Origin: Immundisolibacter sp.
Lineage (GTDB): Bacteria > Pseudomonadota > Gammaproteobacteria > Immundisolibacterales > Immundisolibacteraceae
DNA length: 16,353 bases
NCBI RefSeq assembly: GCF_041601295.1
Contig: NZ_JBFIII010000072.1
Span: 1 to 16,353, forward strand
Direction of reading: 5' to 3'
In this document: positions 5,774 to 13,412 of the stretch, piece after piece
Numbering within the stretch: the first letter of the stretch is position 1
Layout of the letters: each line of letters opens with the position of its first letter
The notes under the pieces: model-generated
Database searches by the model: none
What the model was told of the DNA's origin: nothing
What the model saw: only the letters and a program-made list of their open reading frames with translations
Position numbers and translations under genes: made by a program

Positions 5774-7135
5774 CTAGCGGGCACCGAACAAACCGCCGGT
5801 GCCTCCACCCTTGAGGTTGGCCTTTTTCAGCAGGCCCTCGTACTGGTGACTCATAACGTGGGTTTGCACCTGCGCCATGAAGTCCATGATCGTTATCACT
5901 ACGATCAGCAACGAAGTGCCGCCAAAGTAAAACGGCACGTGCCAGTACACAATCAAAAACTCCGGAAGCAAACAGACCAGCGCGATATAGGCGGCGCCTG
6001 CCACTGTCAAGCGAGAGACCACGTTGTCTATGTAACGCGCGGTCTGTTCCCCTGGCCGAATGCCCGGCAAGAACGCCCCTGAGCGCTTCAGGTTGTCCGC
6101 CGTATCCTTGGGGTTGAACACCACAGCGGTGTAAAAAAAACAGAAAAACACAATACTGGCCGCATAAGCCACCACATACAAAGGCTGACCCGGCGACAAG
6201 GCCGTGGTGATATGGCGCAACCACGACCAGGCTCCGCCACTGCTGCCAGCCCAGCTGGCCAGGGTCGACGGAAACAGCAAGATGCTGGAAGCGAAAATCG
6301 CCGGAATCACGCCCGCCATATTGATCTTCAGCGGCAAATGGCTGGTCTGCGCGCCATAAGTGCGCCCGCCCTGTTGGCGCTGTGCGTAATTCACGGTAAT
6401 ACGCCGTTGCCCGCGCTCGACGAACACCACGAACGCCGTCACCGCCACAACCACCACGAGCAACAACAGCACCACCGCGCCGCCCAGCTCGCCCGTACTC
6501 ACCAATTCCAGGGTGCCGGCAAAGGCACTGGGCAATCCGACAACGATACCAGCAAAAATGATCAGTGAAATGCCGTTACCAATGCCGCGCTCGGTCACCT
6601 GTTCACCCAGCCACAACAAAAACATGCTACCCGCAACCAGAGTGCTGATAGTAATCAGGCGAAACGCCATGCCGGGGTCAATCACCACCGACATACCGTT
6701 CGCGCTCTGACTCTCCAGCGCGATAGCGATACCGAGCCCCTGGAAAGTCGCCAGTACAACGGTGCCATAACGCGTGTATTGCGTCAGTTTACGCCGACCC
6801 GCGGCGCCTTCCTTTTTTAACTCTTCCAGTTTCGGCATCACGCTGCTGAGCAGCTGCACGATGATCGACGCCGAGATATAGGGCATCACCCCCAGGGCAA
6901 AGATCGAAAACCGCTCCAGGGCGCCGCCCGAGAACATATTGAACATATCGAATACAGTGCCGCGCTGCGCGTCGAACATGGCCGCCAGCGCTTGCGGGTT
7001 GATGCCTGGCACAGGCACGTGCGCACCCAGCCTGAACACCACCAGGGCACCCAGGACAAAGAACAGCCGCCGCCGCAACTCGGCGAACTTGCCGAGGCCG
7101 CCTAGCGCAGCCGGGTTAACGCCGCGCGTGGCCAT
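5774..7135 (-). CDS. secY: Preprotein translocase subunit SecY
   Basis: A 453-residue inner-membrane protein, the channel of the SecYEG translocon; E. coli SecY is 443. Hydrophobic segments fit the usual ten helices, for example about 22-40, 77-97, 122-141, 157-177, 186-206, 220-240, 273-293, 321-341, 376-396 and 404-423. The signature SIFALGVMPYISASIIVQLL lies at 77-96. The basic cytoplasmic loops that contact SecA and the ribosome (for example 241-262, 342-370) are present. Its ATG shares one base with the rplO stop (TGATG), indicating translational coupling. No frameshift or missing segment is seen. Confidence 0.98.
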   Translation of the reverse strand: MATRGVNPAALGGLGKFAELRRRLFFVLGALVVFRLGAHVPVPGINPQALAAMFDAQRGTVFDMFNMFSGGALERFSIFALGVMPYISASIIVQLLSSVMPKLEELKKEGAAGRRKLTQYTRYGTVVLATFQGLGIAIALESQSANGMSVVIDPGMAFRLITISTLVAGSMFLLWLGEQVTERGIGNGISLIIFAGIVVGLPSAFAGTLELVSTGELGGAVVLLLLVVVVAVTAFVVFVERGQRRITVNYAQRQQGGRTYGAQTSHLPLKINMAGVIPAIFASSILLFPSTLASWAGSSGGAWSWLRHITTALSPGQPLYVVAYAASIVFFCFFYTAVVFNPKDTADNLKRSGAFLPGIRPGEQTARYIDNVVSRLTVAGAAYIALVCLLPEFLIVYWHVPFYFGGTSLLIVVITIMDFMAQVQTHVMSHQYEGLLKKANLKGGGTGGLFGAR

Positions 7136-7572
7136 CAGGCTTCTTCAATGCTCCCGCCGGCCTGCTCAATGCACAACCGCGCGCCGGCGGTAACCGATAC
7201 GCCCTTCAGCCGCACAGCCCCTTCTACGTCGCCAGACAGAATGACCTTGGCCCGCTTGGTGCGCGCCGGAACAATGCCGGCGAGTTTCAGCGCGTCAAGA
7301 TCTATGACCTCGGCCTGCACCAGTCGTAGCTCGGACAGCCGGACTTCGGCGCTGTCACGGGCCTTGGCGGAGTTGAATCCGCGTTTGGGCAAGCGCCGCT
7401 GCAAAGGCATCTGGCCGCCTTCAAAACCCAGGCGGTGATACCCGCCCGAGCGCGCGTGCTGGCCCTTGTGGCCTCGGCCAGCCGTCTTGCCAAGGCCGGA
7501 ACCTATGCCACGACCCACACGTCGACGTACGGTACGGGAGCCATCGGCCGGACTCAAAGTGTCGAGACGCAT
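7135..7572 (-). CDS. rplO: 50S ribosomal protein L15
   Basis: 145 residues; E. coli L15 is 144. It starts MRLDTLSPADGSR and has the long glycine- and arginine-rich extension RRVGRGIGSGLGKTAGRGHK that threads into 23S rRNA, then GFEGGQMPLQRRLPKRGF. The C-terminal globular half ends GGSIEEA. L15 is a late-assembling large-subunit core protein. Its start shares one base with the rpmD stop and its stop shares one base with the secY start, both as TGATG. Confidence 0.96.
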   Translation of the reverse strand: MRLDTLSPADGSRTVRRRVGRGIGSGLGKTAGRGHKGQHARSGGYHRLGFEGGQMPLQRRLPKRGFNSAKARDSAEVRLSELRLVQAEVIDLDALKLAGIVPARTKRAKVILSGDVEGAVRLKGVSVTAGARLCIEQAGGSIEEA

Positions 7573-7766
7573 CAGACTTCCTCCACCTTGAGCAAATATG
7601 CGACCTTGTTGATCATGCCGCGTACCGCGGGCGTGTCTTCAAGCTCTGCCTGGCTGCCGATGCGACGCAGGCCGAGCCCGGCGACGCAGGCCTCGTGCAC
7701 CCGGCCGCGGCCGGAGCGGCTGCGCACCAAGGTCACCCTGACTTTCTTGCCGTCTGGGGTACTCAT
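7572..7766 (-). CDS. rpmD: 50S ribosomal protein L30
   Basis: A 64-residue protein. KKVRVTLVRSRSGR at 7-20 is the L30 first strand, and the LGLRRIGSQ and MINKV blocks follow (31-39, 51-55), ending YLLKVEEV. E. coli L30 is 59 residues, so this one carries a few extra N-terminal residues. L30 is a small peripheral large-subunit protein. The ATG lies inside the rpsE stop as ATGA (7763-7766), which decides the start although the frame remains open upstream. Its own stop overlaps the rplO start. Confidence 0.94.
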   Translation of the reverse strand: MSTPDGKKVRVTLVRSRSGRGRVHEACVAGLGLRRIGSQAELEDTPAVRGMINKVAYLLKVEEV

Positions 7767-8263
7767 GCCAGCAGCTCTTCCACGCTCAGCCCACGGCGCA
7801 TGGCGATGGCGTCCGGCGATTCCATGCCGGTCAGCCCCATCACGGTCGCCATCACGACGTTGACCGGATTGGTGGTGCCGATGCATTTGGCCAGCACATC
7901 GCGCACACCGAGGGCTTCGAAAACCGCGCGCATGGCGCCACCGGCGATGATGCCCGTGCCTTCCGACGCAGGCTGCATGTAAACCCTGGCCGCACCGTGA
8001 GTGGCCATGATTGCGTAGTACAGCGTCCCGCCATTCAACGGCACCCGGACCATATTGCGCCGGGCCGCTTCCATGCCTTTCTGGATGGCGACGGGCACCT
8101 CGCGTGCCTTGCCCTGTCCGAAGCCCACCCGACCGTCGCCATCGCCGACCACGGTCAACGCGGCGAAGCCAAACTGGCGCCCACCCTTGACCACTTTGGC
8201 CACGCGACGGACGTTGATGAGCTTCTGGATATCATTTGTTTCGTATGTTTCTGGACGGGCCAT
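7763..8263 (-). CDS. rpsE: 30S ribosomal protein S5
   Basis: 166 residues, matching E. coli S5 (167 with Met). The N-terminal double-stranded-RNA-binding-like domain contains VVKGGRQFGFAALTVVGD and RVGFGQGKAREVP. The C-terminal domain includes the ASEGTGIIAGGAMRAVFEA region and MGLTGMES. S5 acts in decoding fidelity and mRNA unwinding at the entry tunnel. AGGAG 6 bases before the ATG is one of the best ribosome binding sites in the cluster, and it overlaps the rplR stop TAG. The stop overlaps the rpmD start by 4 bases. Confidence 0.97.
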   Translation of the reverse strand: MARPETYETNDIQKLINVRRVAKVVKGGRQFGFAALTVVGDGDGRVGFGQGKAREVPVAIQKGMEAARRNMVRVPLNGGTLYYAIMATHGAARVYMQPASEGTGIIAGGAMRAVFEALGVRDVLAKCIGTTNPVNVVMATVMGLTGMESPDAIAMRRGLSVEELLA

Positions 8264-8272
8264 GGTTAGCTC

Positions 8273-8629
8273 CTAGAACTCGAGGCCGGCTTCGCGGGCG
8301 GCGTCCGCTAAGGCTTTAACCCGACCGTGATACATAAACCCGCTGCGATCAAAGGCGACTTTCACCACCCCGGCCAGCCGTGCGCGCTCGGCAATCACAC
8401 GCCCGATAAGGCGCGCCGCTTCAACATTGCCGGCATAGCCAGCAAGCTGCCCACGCAAATCCTTCTCCAGCGTGCTGGCCGCGGCCAGTACCTTGCCCCC
8501 GCTGGCATCTATCACCTGCGCATAGGTGTGTTGCGGCGTGCGGTGTACGCACAGCCGTGTCGCGCCCAGCTTTCGAATTTGTGCCCGCGTCGCGCGACCG
8601 CGCCGCTGACGTTTCAGTTTCTTTTCCAT
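8273..8629 (-). CDS. rplR: 50S ribosomal protein L18
   Basis: 118 residues; E. coli L18 is 117. The basic N-terminus MEKKLKRQRRGRATRAQIRK is followed by RLCVHRTPQHTYAQVID and the C-terminal VAFDRSGFMYHGRVKALADAAREAGLEF, the classic L18 end. L18 binds 5S rRNA in the central protuberance along with L5. The frame could start at a GTG three codons upstream (8638). I prefer the ATG at 8627-8629 because AGGTGG lies about 6 bases before it and the length then fits the family. Confidence 0.95.
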   Translation of the reverse strand: MEKKLKRQRRGRATRAQIRKLGATRLCVHRTPQHTYAQVIDASGGKVLAAASTLEKDLRGQLAGYAGNVEAARLIGRVIAERARLAGVVKVAFDRSGFMYHGRVKALADAAREAGLEF

Positions 8630-8651
8630 ACCCGCCACCTGCAGCTACCGA

Positions 8652-9188
8652 TTACTTCTTCTTCTTGGTCTCTTTACGGACCACGACTTCATCGGAATAA
8701 CGAATTCCCTTACCCTTGTACGGCTCCGGCGGACGCACTGAGCGGATGTTGGCCGCCAACTGGCCGACCCGCTGCCGATCGGACCCGCGAACCACAATCT
8801 GGGTCTGCGTCGGCGTTTCCACCTGTAGACCTTCGGGTACCGCCATTTCCACCGGGTGCGAATAACCGACCGCGATGCTCAGCATGGGCCCCTTCATCTG
8901 CGCCCGGTAACCGACACCGACCAAATCCAGCGTGCGCGCAAAACCCTCGCTGCAGCCCTTGACCATGTTGCTGATCAAAGCGCGCGCGGTGCCGGCCTGC
9001 GCCCATGCACCCGTCGACTCCTCACGGGCCGCGACATTCACCACACCATCGGTGGCGCTGACTTCAACGTCGTGATGCAAGGCCTGGGTCAGGGTTCCCT
9101 TGGGACCCTTGACTTGCACGCTGGCATCCGACACCGCCACTTCCACGCCTTTAGGCAACGGAATGGGGCTTTTTGCAACTCTAGACAT
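8652..9188 (-). CDS. rplF: 50S ribosomal protein L6
   Basis: 178 residues; E. coli L6 is 177. Two duplicated RNA-binding domains are expected. N-terminal SRVAKSPIPLPKGVEV and VKGPKGTL, the central block LDLVGVGYRAQMKG and the C-terminal RPPEPYKGKGIRYSDEVVVRKE are family hallmarks, and the protein ends in a KKKK tail. L6 sits near the GTPase-associated centre by the sarcin-ricin loop. The SD is weak. The gene lies 12 bases after rpsH, so it may rely on coupled translation. Confidence 0.97.
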   Translation of the reverse strand: MSRVAKSPIPLPKGVEVAVSDASVQVKGPKGTLTQALHHDVEVSATDGVVNVAAREESTGAWAQAGTARALISNMVKGCSEGFARTLDLVGVGYRAQMKGPMLSIAVGYSHPVEMAVPEGLQVETPTQTQIVVRGSDRQRVGQLAANIRSVRPPEPYKGKGIRYSDEVVVRKETKKKK

Positions 9189-9200
9189 GATCGTTATCCG

Positions 9201-9596
9201 TCAGGCAACCAGGCACAACACTTCACCGCCCACACCAGCGCGGCGCGCTGCCCGGTCGGACATCACACCCTGGGCCGTTGACACGATGGCCACGCCGTAA
9301 CCGCCCAGGACGCGGGGCAATTCATCCTTGCCGCGATACATGCGAAGCCCCGGGCGGCTCGCCCGGCGCAGGCTTTGAATCGCCGGTTTGCCCTCGGCGT
9401 ATTTCAGAGTAATCGTCAAAATCGGCCGCCCGTCACGCTCGGTCACGGCGAAATCACTGATGTAGCCTTCCGCCTTGAACACCGCCGCCAGCGACAGCTT
9501 CAGCTTCGAGGAGGGCATTGCAACTTCGGCATGACGCCGCTGCAGCGCATTTCGTACCCGCGTCAGCATGTCGGCGATTGGATCCATGATGGTCAT
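9201..9596 (-). CDS. rpsH: 30S ribosomal protein S8
   Basis: 131 residues. MTIMDPIADMLTRVRNA at the start aligns with the E. coli N-terminus (130 residues), which favours the first ATG over the internal one three codons later. The C-terminal block STAQGVMSDRAARRAGVGGE is the signature 16S rRNA-binding region. S8 organises the central domain of 16S rRNA. In E. coli it is also the translational repressor of the spc operon, acting at the rplE start. I did not confirm an S8 site in the mRNA here. Confidence 0.97.
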   Translation of the reverse strand: MTIMDPIADMLTRVRNALQRRHAEVAMPSSKLKLSLAAVFKAEGYISDFAVTERDGRPILTITLKYAEGKPAIQSLRRASRPGLRMYRGKDELPRVLGGYGVAIVSTAQGVMSDRAARRAGVGGEVLCLVA

Positions 9597-9611
9597 ACGC
9601 GTGCTTCCACC

Positions 9612-9917
9612 TTACCAGCTGGCCTTGACCATGCCCGGCACATCGCCGCGCATGGAGGCTTCGCGCAACTTGCTGCGCGCCAAGCCAAACTTACGATAAA
9701 CACCATGCGCCCGACCGGTCGCCTGACAGCGACTGACCAGCCGCACCGTGCTTGAGTCCCGGGGCAGCTTTTGCAGCGCCATCTGCGCGGCCATGCGCTC
9801 GTCCTCGGACAGCTTGATGTTCGAGGCGGCAGTCTTGAGCACCGCCCGCCGCGCTGCGTATTTACGCACCAGCAAGGCCCGTTTTTCATTGCGATTGATC
9901 ACGGAAGTCTTTGCCAC
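9612..9917 (-). CDS. rpsN: 30S ribosomal protein S14 (zinc-free type)
   Basis: 101 residues, the same size as E. coli S14 and lacking the CXXC pairs of the short zinc-binding type. It begins MAKTSVINRNEKR and ends with the diagnostic FGLARSKLREASMRGDVPG followed by MVKASW. S14 binds the 3' major domain of 16S rRNA in the head. The start is a GTG at 9915-9917, 10 bases after rplE, with GAGG 8 bases upstream. The frame extends further, but those residues have no S14 resemblance. Confidence 0.96.
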   Translation of the reverse strand: MAKTSVINRNEKRALLVRKYAARRAVLKTAASNIKLSEDERMAAQMALQKLPRDSSTVRLVSRCQATGRAHGVYRKFGLARSKLREASMRGDVPGMVKASW

Positions 9918-9927
9918 GCTTACGCCC

Positions 9928-10467
9928 TCAGGCTCGGAACGGAAAATTGAACGCTGCCAGCAATGCCCGGCCATGCTCGTCATTCAGTGCGGTGGTGCCG
10001 ATCGAAACGTCGAGCCCACGCACTTTGTCGATCTTGTCGTAGTCGATCTCGGGAAAGATGATCTGCTCGGTCAAGCCAACGCTGTAGTTGCCGCGTCCAT
10101 CGAATCCACGCGGCGACAGGCCGCGAAAATCGCGAATACGCGGCGCCGCGATACTGATAAAACGATCCAGGAACTCATACATGCGTTGGCGGCGCAGGGT
10201 CACCTTGCAACCGATGGGCATGCCCTCGCGAATCTTGAAACTCGCGACCGCCCTGCGAGCCCGGGTCGTCAACGGCTTCTGGCCGGTGATCAAAGTCATA
10301 TCCGCGAGCGCCGCGTCCAGGGCCTTTTTGTCCGCTGCTGCTTCGCCAACACCCATGTTGAGGGTGATTTTGACCAAGCGCGGTACCGACATGATGTTGT
10401 CGATCCCCAGTTCTGCCTGCAATCGGGGCACAACCACTTCTTTGTAATGCTGTTCCAGCCTGTTCAT
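9928..10467 (-). CDS. rplE: 50S ribosomal protein L5
   Basis: 179 residues, the same size as E. coli L5. The opening MNRLEQHYKEVVVPRL, the VKITLNMGVGEA block, the basic P-site loop TGQKPLTTRARRAVASFKIR and the C-terminal FPEIDYDKIDKVRGLDVSI are all diagnostic. L5 binds 5S rRNA and touches P-site tRNA. In E. coli the spc operon repressor S8 acts at the start of this gene. It follows rplX by 15 bases. Confidence 0.97.
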   Translation of the reverse strand: MNRLEQHYKEVVVPRLQAELGIDNIMSVPRLVKITLNMGVGEAAADKKALDAALADMTLITGQKPLTTRARRAVASFKIREGMPIGCKVTLRRQRMYEFLDRFISIAAPRIRDFRGLSPRGFDGRGNYSVGLTEQIIFPEIDYDKIDKVRGLDVSIGTTALNDEHGRALLAAFNFPFRA

Positions 10468-10482
10468 GTGCCTTGACCGACC

Positions 10483-10797
10483 TCAGTCGATCACCTCGCC
10501 GTTGGATTTGGTAAAGCGCACCTTGCGCCCGTCTTCCAGCACCCGGAACCCGATACGGTCGGCACGTTCCGTGGCCTTGTTGTAATAGGCGACGTTGGAC
10601 ACCTGCAACGGCATTTCCCTCTCCAGAATGCCCCCAGGCTGACCTTGCGTCGGGTTTGGCTTGACGTGCTTCTTGACCACGTTAATGCCTTCGACCACCA
10701 ATTTCTCGGCCCCAGCCATGCGCACCACCTGGCCGCGCTTGCCCTTGTCGCGACCGGTGATCACGATGACTTCGTCACCCCGTTTAATCTTGCGCAT
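10483..10797 (-). CDS. rplX: 50S ribosomal protein L24
   Basis: 104 residues, the same size as E. coli L24. The KOW motif is at the N-terminus (KIKRGDEVIVITGRDKGKRG, 3-22), followed by VEGINVVKKHVKP, which binds 23S rRNA. L24 is an assembly initiator for the large subunit and lies by the exit tunnel. GAGGG 6 bases before the ATG supports the start. It lies 9 bases after rplN. Confidence 0.97.
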   Translation of the reverse strand: MRKIKRGDEVIVITGRDKGKRGQVVRMAGAEKLVVEGINVVKKHVKPNPTQGQPGGILEREMPLQVSNVAYYNKATERADRIGFRVLEDGRKVRFTKSNGEVID

Positions 10798-10806
10798 CGT
10801 CCGCCC

Positions 10807-11175
10807 TCACAGCACTTCCGGTGCCAGGGACACCAGACGCATGAACTGCTCGGTGCGCAGTTCGCGCGTCACCGGCCCAAAAATACGGGTGCCAATCGGC
10901 GCGCCCTGGTTATTGAGCAACACCACGGCGTTGCTATCGAAGCGAATCTTCGATCCATCGCTGCGGCGCACCCCGCTGACCGTACGCACCACCACGGCCC
11001 GGTACACCTCACCTTTCTTCACCCGGCCACGCGGGATAGCGTCCTTGATGCTGACGCGAATAACATCGCCAACATTGGCGTAGCGGCGCTTGGAGCCCCC
11101 AAGCACCTTGATGCACATCACGCGCCGGGCGCCACTGTTATCCGCCACATCAAGGTGGCTTTGCATCTGGATCAT
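10807..11175 (-). CDS. rplN: 50S ribosomal protein L14
   Basis: 122 residues (E. coli 123). It begins MIQMQSHLDVADNSGARRVM and contains CIKVLGGS, the basic loop PRGRVKKGEVYRAVVVRT, and FGPVTRELR near the C-terminus. L14 lies at the subunit interface, forms bridges with 16S rRNA and is the docking site of the silencing factor RsfS. It opens the spc set, but only 23 bases separate it from rpsQ and no promoter or terminator is evident, so the S10 and spc sets probably share transcripts. Confidence 0.97.
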   Translation of the reverse strand: MIQMQSHLDVADNSGARRVMCIKVLGGSKRRYANVGDVIRVSIKDAIPRGRVKKGEVYRAVVVRTVSGVRRSDGSKIRFDSNAVVLLNNQGAPIGTRIFGPVTRELRTEQFMRLVSLAPEVL

Positions 11176-11198
11176 GACAATGTCTCTTTACTGGGTGC

Positions 11199-11462
11199 TC
11201 AGCCGGCCACGCGCTCGATCACCTCGACCAGACGCCAGGTCTTGGTCTTGGAAATCGGACGGCACTCCTCGATTCGCACCAGATCACCGATGCGTCCCTC
11301 GTCGGAGGCATCGTGCGCATGGAACCTGCTCGAGCGGCGAACGTACTTTTTATAGATCGGATGTTGCTCACGCGTCTCCACCAGCACGCTGATGGATTTT
11401 TGCATCTTGTCGCTCACCACCCGGCCGACCACCGTGCGACGGATATCCTGCTTTTCACTCAT
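11199..11462 (-). CDS. rpsQ: 30S ribosomal protein S17
   Basis: 87 residues (E. coli 84). An OB-fold protein with RRTVVGRVVSDKMQKSISV at 8-26 and the C-terminal IGDLVRIEECRPISKTKTWR, the S17 signature. It binds helices of the 16S rRNA 5' domain early in assembly. Its ATG overlaps the rpmC stop (ATGA, 11459-11462), pointing to coupled translation. It is the last gene of the S10 set. Confidence 0.96.
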   Translation of the reverse strand: MSEKQDIRRTVVGRVVSDKMQKSISVLVETREQHPIYKKYVRRSSRFHAHDASDEGRIGDLVRIEECRPISKTKTWRLVEVIERVAG

Positions 11463-11659
11463 GCGCTTGCCCGCGAAGCCTGTTCGTTAAGAATCGTCAT
11501 AACGCGCGCTACCTCGCGCCGCAAGGCGCGAAACCGCGATGCGTTGGCCAGTTGCCCGGTGGCCCGCTGAACGCGCAGGTTCAGGTGCTCACGATGCAAC
11601 TCGGTCAGCTTCTGGTTCAGTTCCACCGCGGTTTTACCGCGCATCTCTGCCACGTTCAC
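11459..11659 (-). CDS. rpmC: 50S ribosomal protein L29
   Basis: 66 residues (E. coli 63). Two long helices are predicted, with ELNQKLTELHREHLNLRVQR and the conserved ATGQLANASRFRALRREVAR. L29 lies at the exit tunnel and helps form the docking site for trigger factor and SRP. The start is a GTG inside the rplP stop (GTGA, 11656-11659), and the stop overlaps the rpsQ start, so rplP, rpmC and rpsQ form a chain of 4-base overlaps. Confidence 0.95.
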   Translation of the reverse strand: MNVAEMRGKTAVELNQKLTELHREHLNLRVQRATGQLANASRFRALRREVARVMTILNEQASRASA

Positions 11660-12072
11660 GCTGCCAGCCCTCGTTTAACAAAGGTGGTACGTACCGACAG
11701 CTTGGCTGCCGCCAGGGCCAGCGCCTCACGGGCGACCGTCTCGTCCACACCTTCCATTTCGTACAACACCTTACCGGGCTTCACTTCGGCGACCCAATAC
11801 TCGACCGCGCCCTTCCCCTTGCCCATGCGCACTTCCAGGGGTTTCTTGGAAATTGGCTTGTCCGGGAAGATGCGAATCCATATCTTGCCGCCACGACGAA
11901 CGTGACGGCTGATAGCGCGCCGCGCCGCCTCAATCTGACGGGCGGTAATGCGCCCGCGCGTGATTGCCTTCAGTCCGAACTCGCCAAAGCTCACGCTATT
12001 GCCAACCAGGGCCAAACCCCGGTTGCGGCCTTTGAATTGTTTGCGGAATTTAGTCCGCTTAGGTTGCAACAT
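11656..12072 (-). CDS. rplP: 50S ribosomal protein L16
   Basis: 138 residues (E. coli 136). It starts MLQPKRTKFRKQFKGRNRG, includes ISRHVRRGGKIWIRIFPDKP, and has VRMGKGKG with Arg82 at the position of E. coli Arg81, which is hydroxylated by RoxA in some bacteria. L16 binds near the A-site tRNA and is needed for peptidyl-transferase centre maturation. It begins 16 bases after rpsC and overlaps rpmC by 4 bases. Confidence 0.97.
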   Translation of the reverse strand: MLQPKRTKFRKQFKGRNRGLALVGNSVSFGEFGLKAITRGRITARQIEAARRAISRHVRRGGKIWIRIFPDKPISKKPLEVRMGKGKGAVEYWVAEVKPGKVLYEMEGVDETVAREALALAAAKLSVRTTFVKRGLAA

Positions 12073-12088
12073 GCTGCGCCCCGCTACG

Positions 12089-12754
12089 TCAGACGGCTGG
12101 CGCGTTGGCGGCGGCGCCTTCGGCTGCCTCCGCCCCGTCGCCCTTATAAATCCACACCTTCACGCCGATGATGCCGTAGGTGGTCTTGGCTTCCGCGGTG
12201 CCGTAATCAATGTTCGCGCGAAAGGTATGCAGTGGTACCCGGCCTTCCCGGTACCACTCGCTGCGCGCGATTTCGGCGCCATTCAAACGGCCCCCGACGT
12301 TGATTCGGATCCCCTGGGCATGCAAACGCATGGCATTGGTTACCGCCCGGCGCATGGCGCGCCGGAACATGATCCGCCGCTCGAGCTGCTGGGCCACGCT
12401 CTCGGCTACCAGATAGGCATCCAGTTCCGGGCGGCGAATCTCTTCCACACTGATGTGGACCGGAATACCCATACGCTCACCGACCAGCTTGCGCAGCTTC
12501 TCGATGTCGTCACCTTTCTTACCGATGACAATGCCCGGACGCGCCGTGTGGATGACCACGCGGGCGTTTTGCGCCGGCCGCTCAATGTCGATACGACTGA
12601 CCGAGGCGTGCGCCAGCTGCTTGCGCAGCAGTGCCCTCACCGCCAGATCCGTGTTCAGATTGGCAGCGTACGCGCGCCCCTGCGCGTACCAGCGCGAGGT
12701 GTGATCCTTGACTATCCCCAGCCGTATGCCGGTGGGGTGAACTTTCTGACCCAT
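12089..12754 (-). CDS. rpsC: 30S ribosomal protein S3
   Basis: 221 residues, slightly shorter than E. coli (233). It starts MGQKVHPTGIRLGIVKDHTS. The KH type II RNA-binding loop is GIVIGKKG at 74-81, followed by the C-terminal domain with RRAMRRAVTNAMRL, GIRINVGGRLNGAEIARSEW and YGIIGVKVWIYKG. The last 17 or so residues are alanine-rich and variable. S3 lines the mRNA entry channel and acts with S4 and S5 as the ribosomal helicase. AAGGGG 5 bases before the ATG supports the start. Confidence 0.97.
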   Translation of the reverse strand: MGQKVHPTGIRLGIVKDHTSRWYAQGRAYAANLNTDLAVRALLRKQLAHASVSRIDIERPAQNARVVIHTARPGIVIGKKGDDIEKLRKLVGERMGIPVHISVEEIRRPELDAYLVAESVAQQLERRIMFRRAMRRAVTNAMRLHAQGIRINVGGRLNGAEIARSEWYREGRVPLHTFRANIDYGTAEAKTTYGIIGVKVWIYKGDGAEAAEGAAANAPAV

Positions 12755-12763
12755 GTGCGCCCC

Positions 12764-13111
12764 TTAGCCCTTGGCCTTTTTCTGGTCGCTGACGACGACC
12801 TTGATGTGACAGGTTCGTTTGGTGATGCGGTTACCCCGCCCGCGTGCACGGGCATGGAAGCGCTTCAACGACGGCCCCTCGTCCACGCACACGGCTGCGA
12901 TACGCAGCTCATCCACGTCGGCACCGTCATTGTGCTCGGCGTTCGCGATCGCTGATTCGACCACTTTTTTTACCAGATGCGCTGCTTTCTTGGTGCTGAA
13001 CCTGAGCAGTTGCAGCGCCTTGTCAACAGGCAATCCGCGTACCTGATCGGCAACCAAACGACTCTTCTGGGCCGAAATGTGGGCATTTCGCATCAATGCA
13101 AAAGTTTCCAT
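12764..13111 (-). CDS. rplV: 50S ribosomal protein L22
   Basis: 115 residues (E. coli 110). The N-terminus METFALMRNAHISAQKSRLV matches the family and sets the start at the ATG at 13109-13111, with GAGG 5 bases upstream. The frame stays open further upstream, but that part overlaps rpsS and is unrelated. The beta-hairpin around 82-98 (LKRFHARARGRGNRITK) reaches into the exit tunnel, where it is known to affect macrolide action and nascent-chain arrest. It lies 7 bases after rpsS. Confidence 0.95.
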   Translation of the reverse strand: METFALMRNAHISAQKSRLVADQVRGLPVDKALQLLRFSTKKAAHLVKKVVESAIANAEHNDGADVDELRIAAVCVDEGPSLKRFHARARGRGNRITKRTCHIKVVVSDQKKAKG

Positions 13112-13118
13112 ACTCGCC

Positions 13119-13391
13119 TCAGCGCGTCTTGCGGTCAGCGACATGCCCGCGGTAAGTCCGCGTTGGCACGAACTCGCCAAGCTTGTGCCCGACCATGTTC
13201 TCGTTGACCAAAACCGGCACGTGCTGCCGGCCGTTATGCACGGCAATGGTCAACCCGACCATGTCGGGCAGCACGGTAGAGCGGCGCGACCAGGTCTTGA
13301 TCGGCTTGCGCGTACCGGTGGCTACTGTCTGCTCGACCTTGTGCAACAAATGCAGGTCGATGAACGGTCCTTTCTTTACGGATCTGGGCAC
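13119..13391 (-). CDS. rpsS: 30S ribosomal protein S19
   Basis: 90 residues (E. coli 92). PRSVKKGPFIDLHLLHKVE at the start and the conserved HVPVLVNENMVGHKLGEFVPTR block identify it. S19 sits in the head of the small subunit next to S13 and the A-site finger. The start is a GTG at 13389-13391 with GGAG 8 bases upstream; the family's MPRS opening confirms it. It lies 21 bases after rplB. Confidence 0.96.
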   Translation of the reverse strand: MPRSVKKGPFIDLHLLHKVEQTVATGTRKPIKTWSRRSTVLPDMVGLTIAVHNGRQHVPVLVNENMVGHKLGEFVPTRTYRGHVADRKTR

Positions 13392-13412
13392 GAGGATGGC
13401 TCCGTACTTGCC

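Noticed and set aside
9612..9983. Longer S14 (123 residues) starting inside rplE
   Set aside because: The first 22 residues are unrelated to S14, and the GTG at 9915-9917 has an SD and gives exactly the 101-residue family length.
12764..13246. Longer L22 (160 residues) starting upstream
   Set aside because: The extra residues overlap rpsS and have no L22 similarity. The METFALMRNA start has a good SD and the right length.
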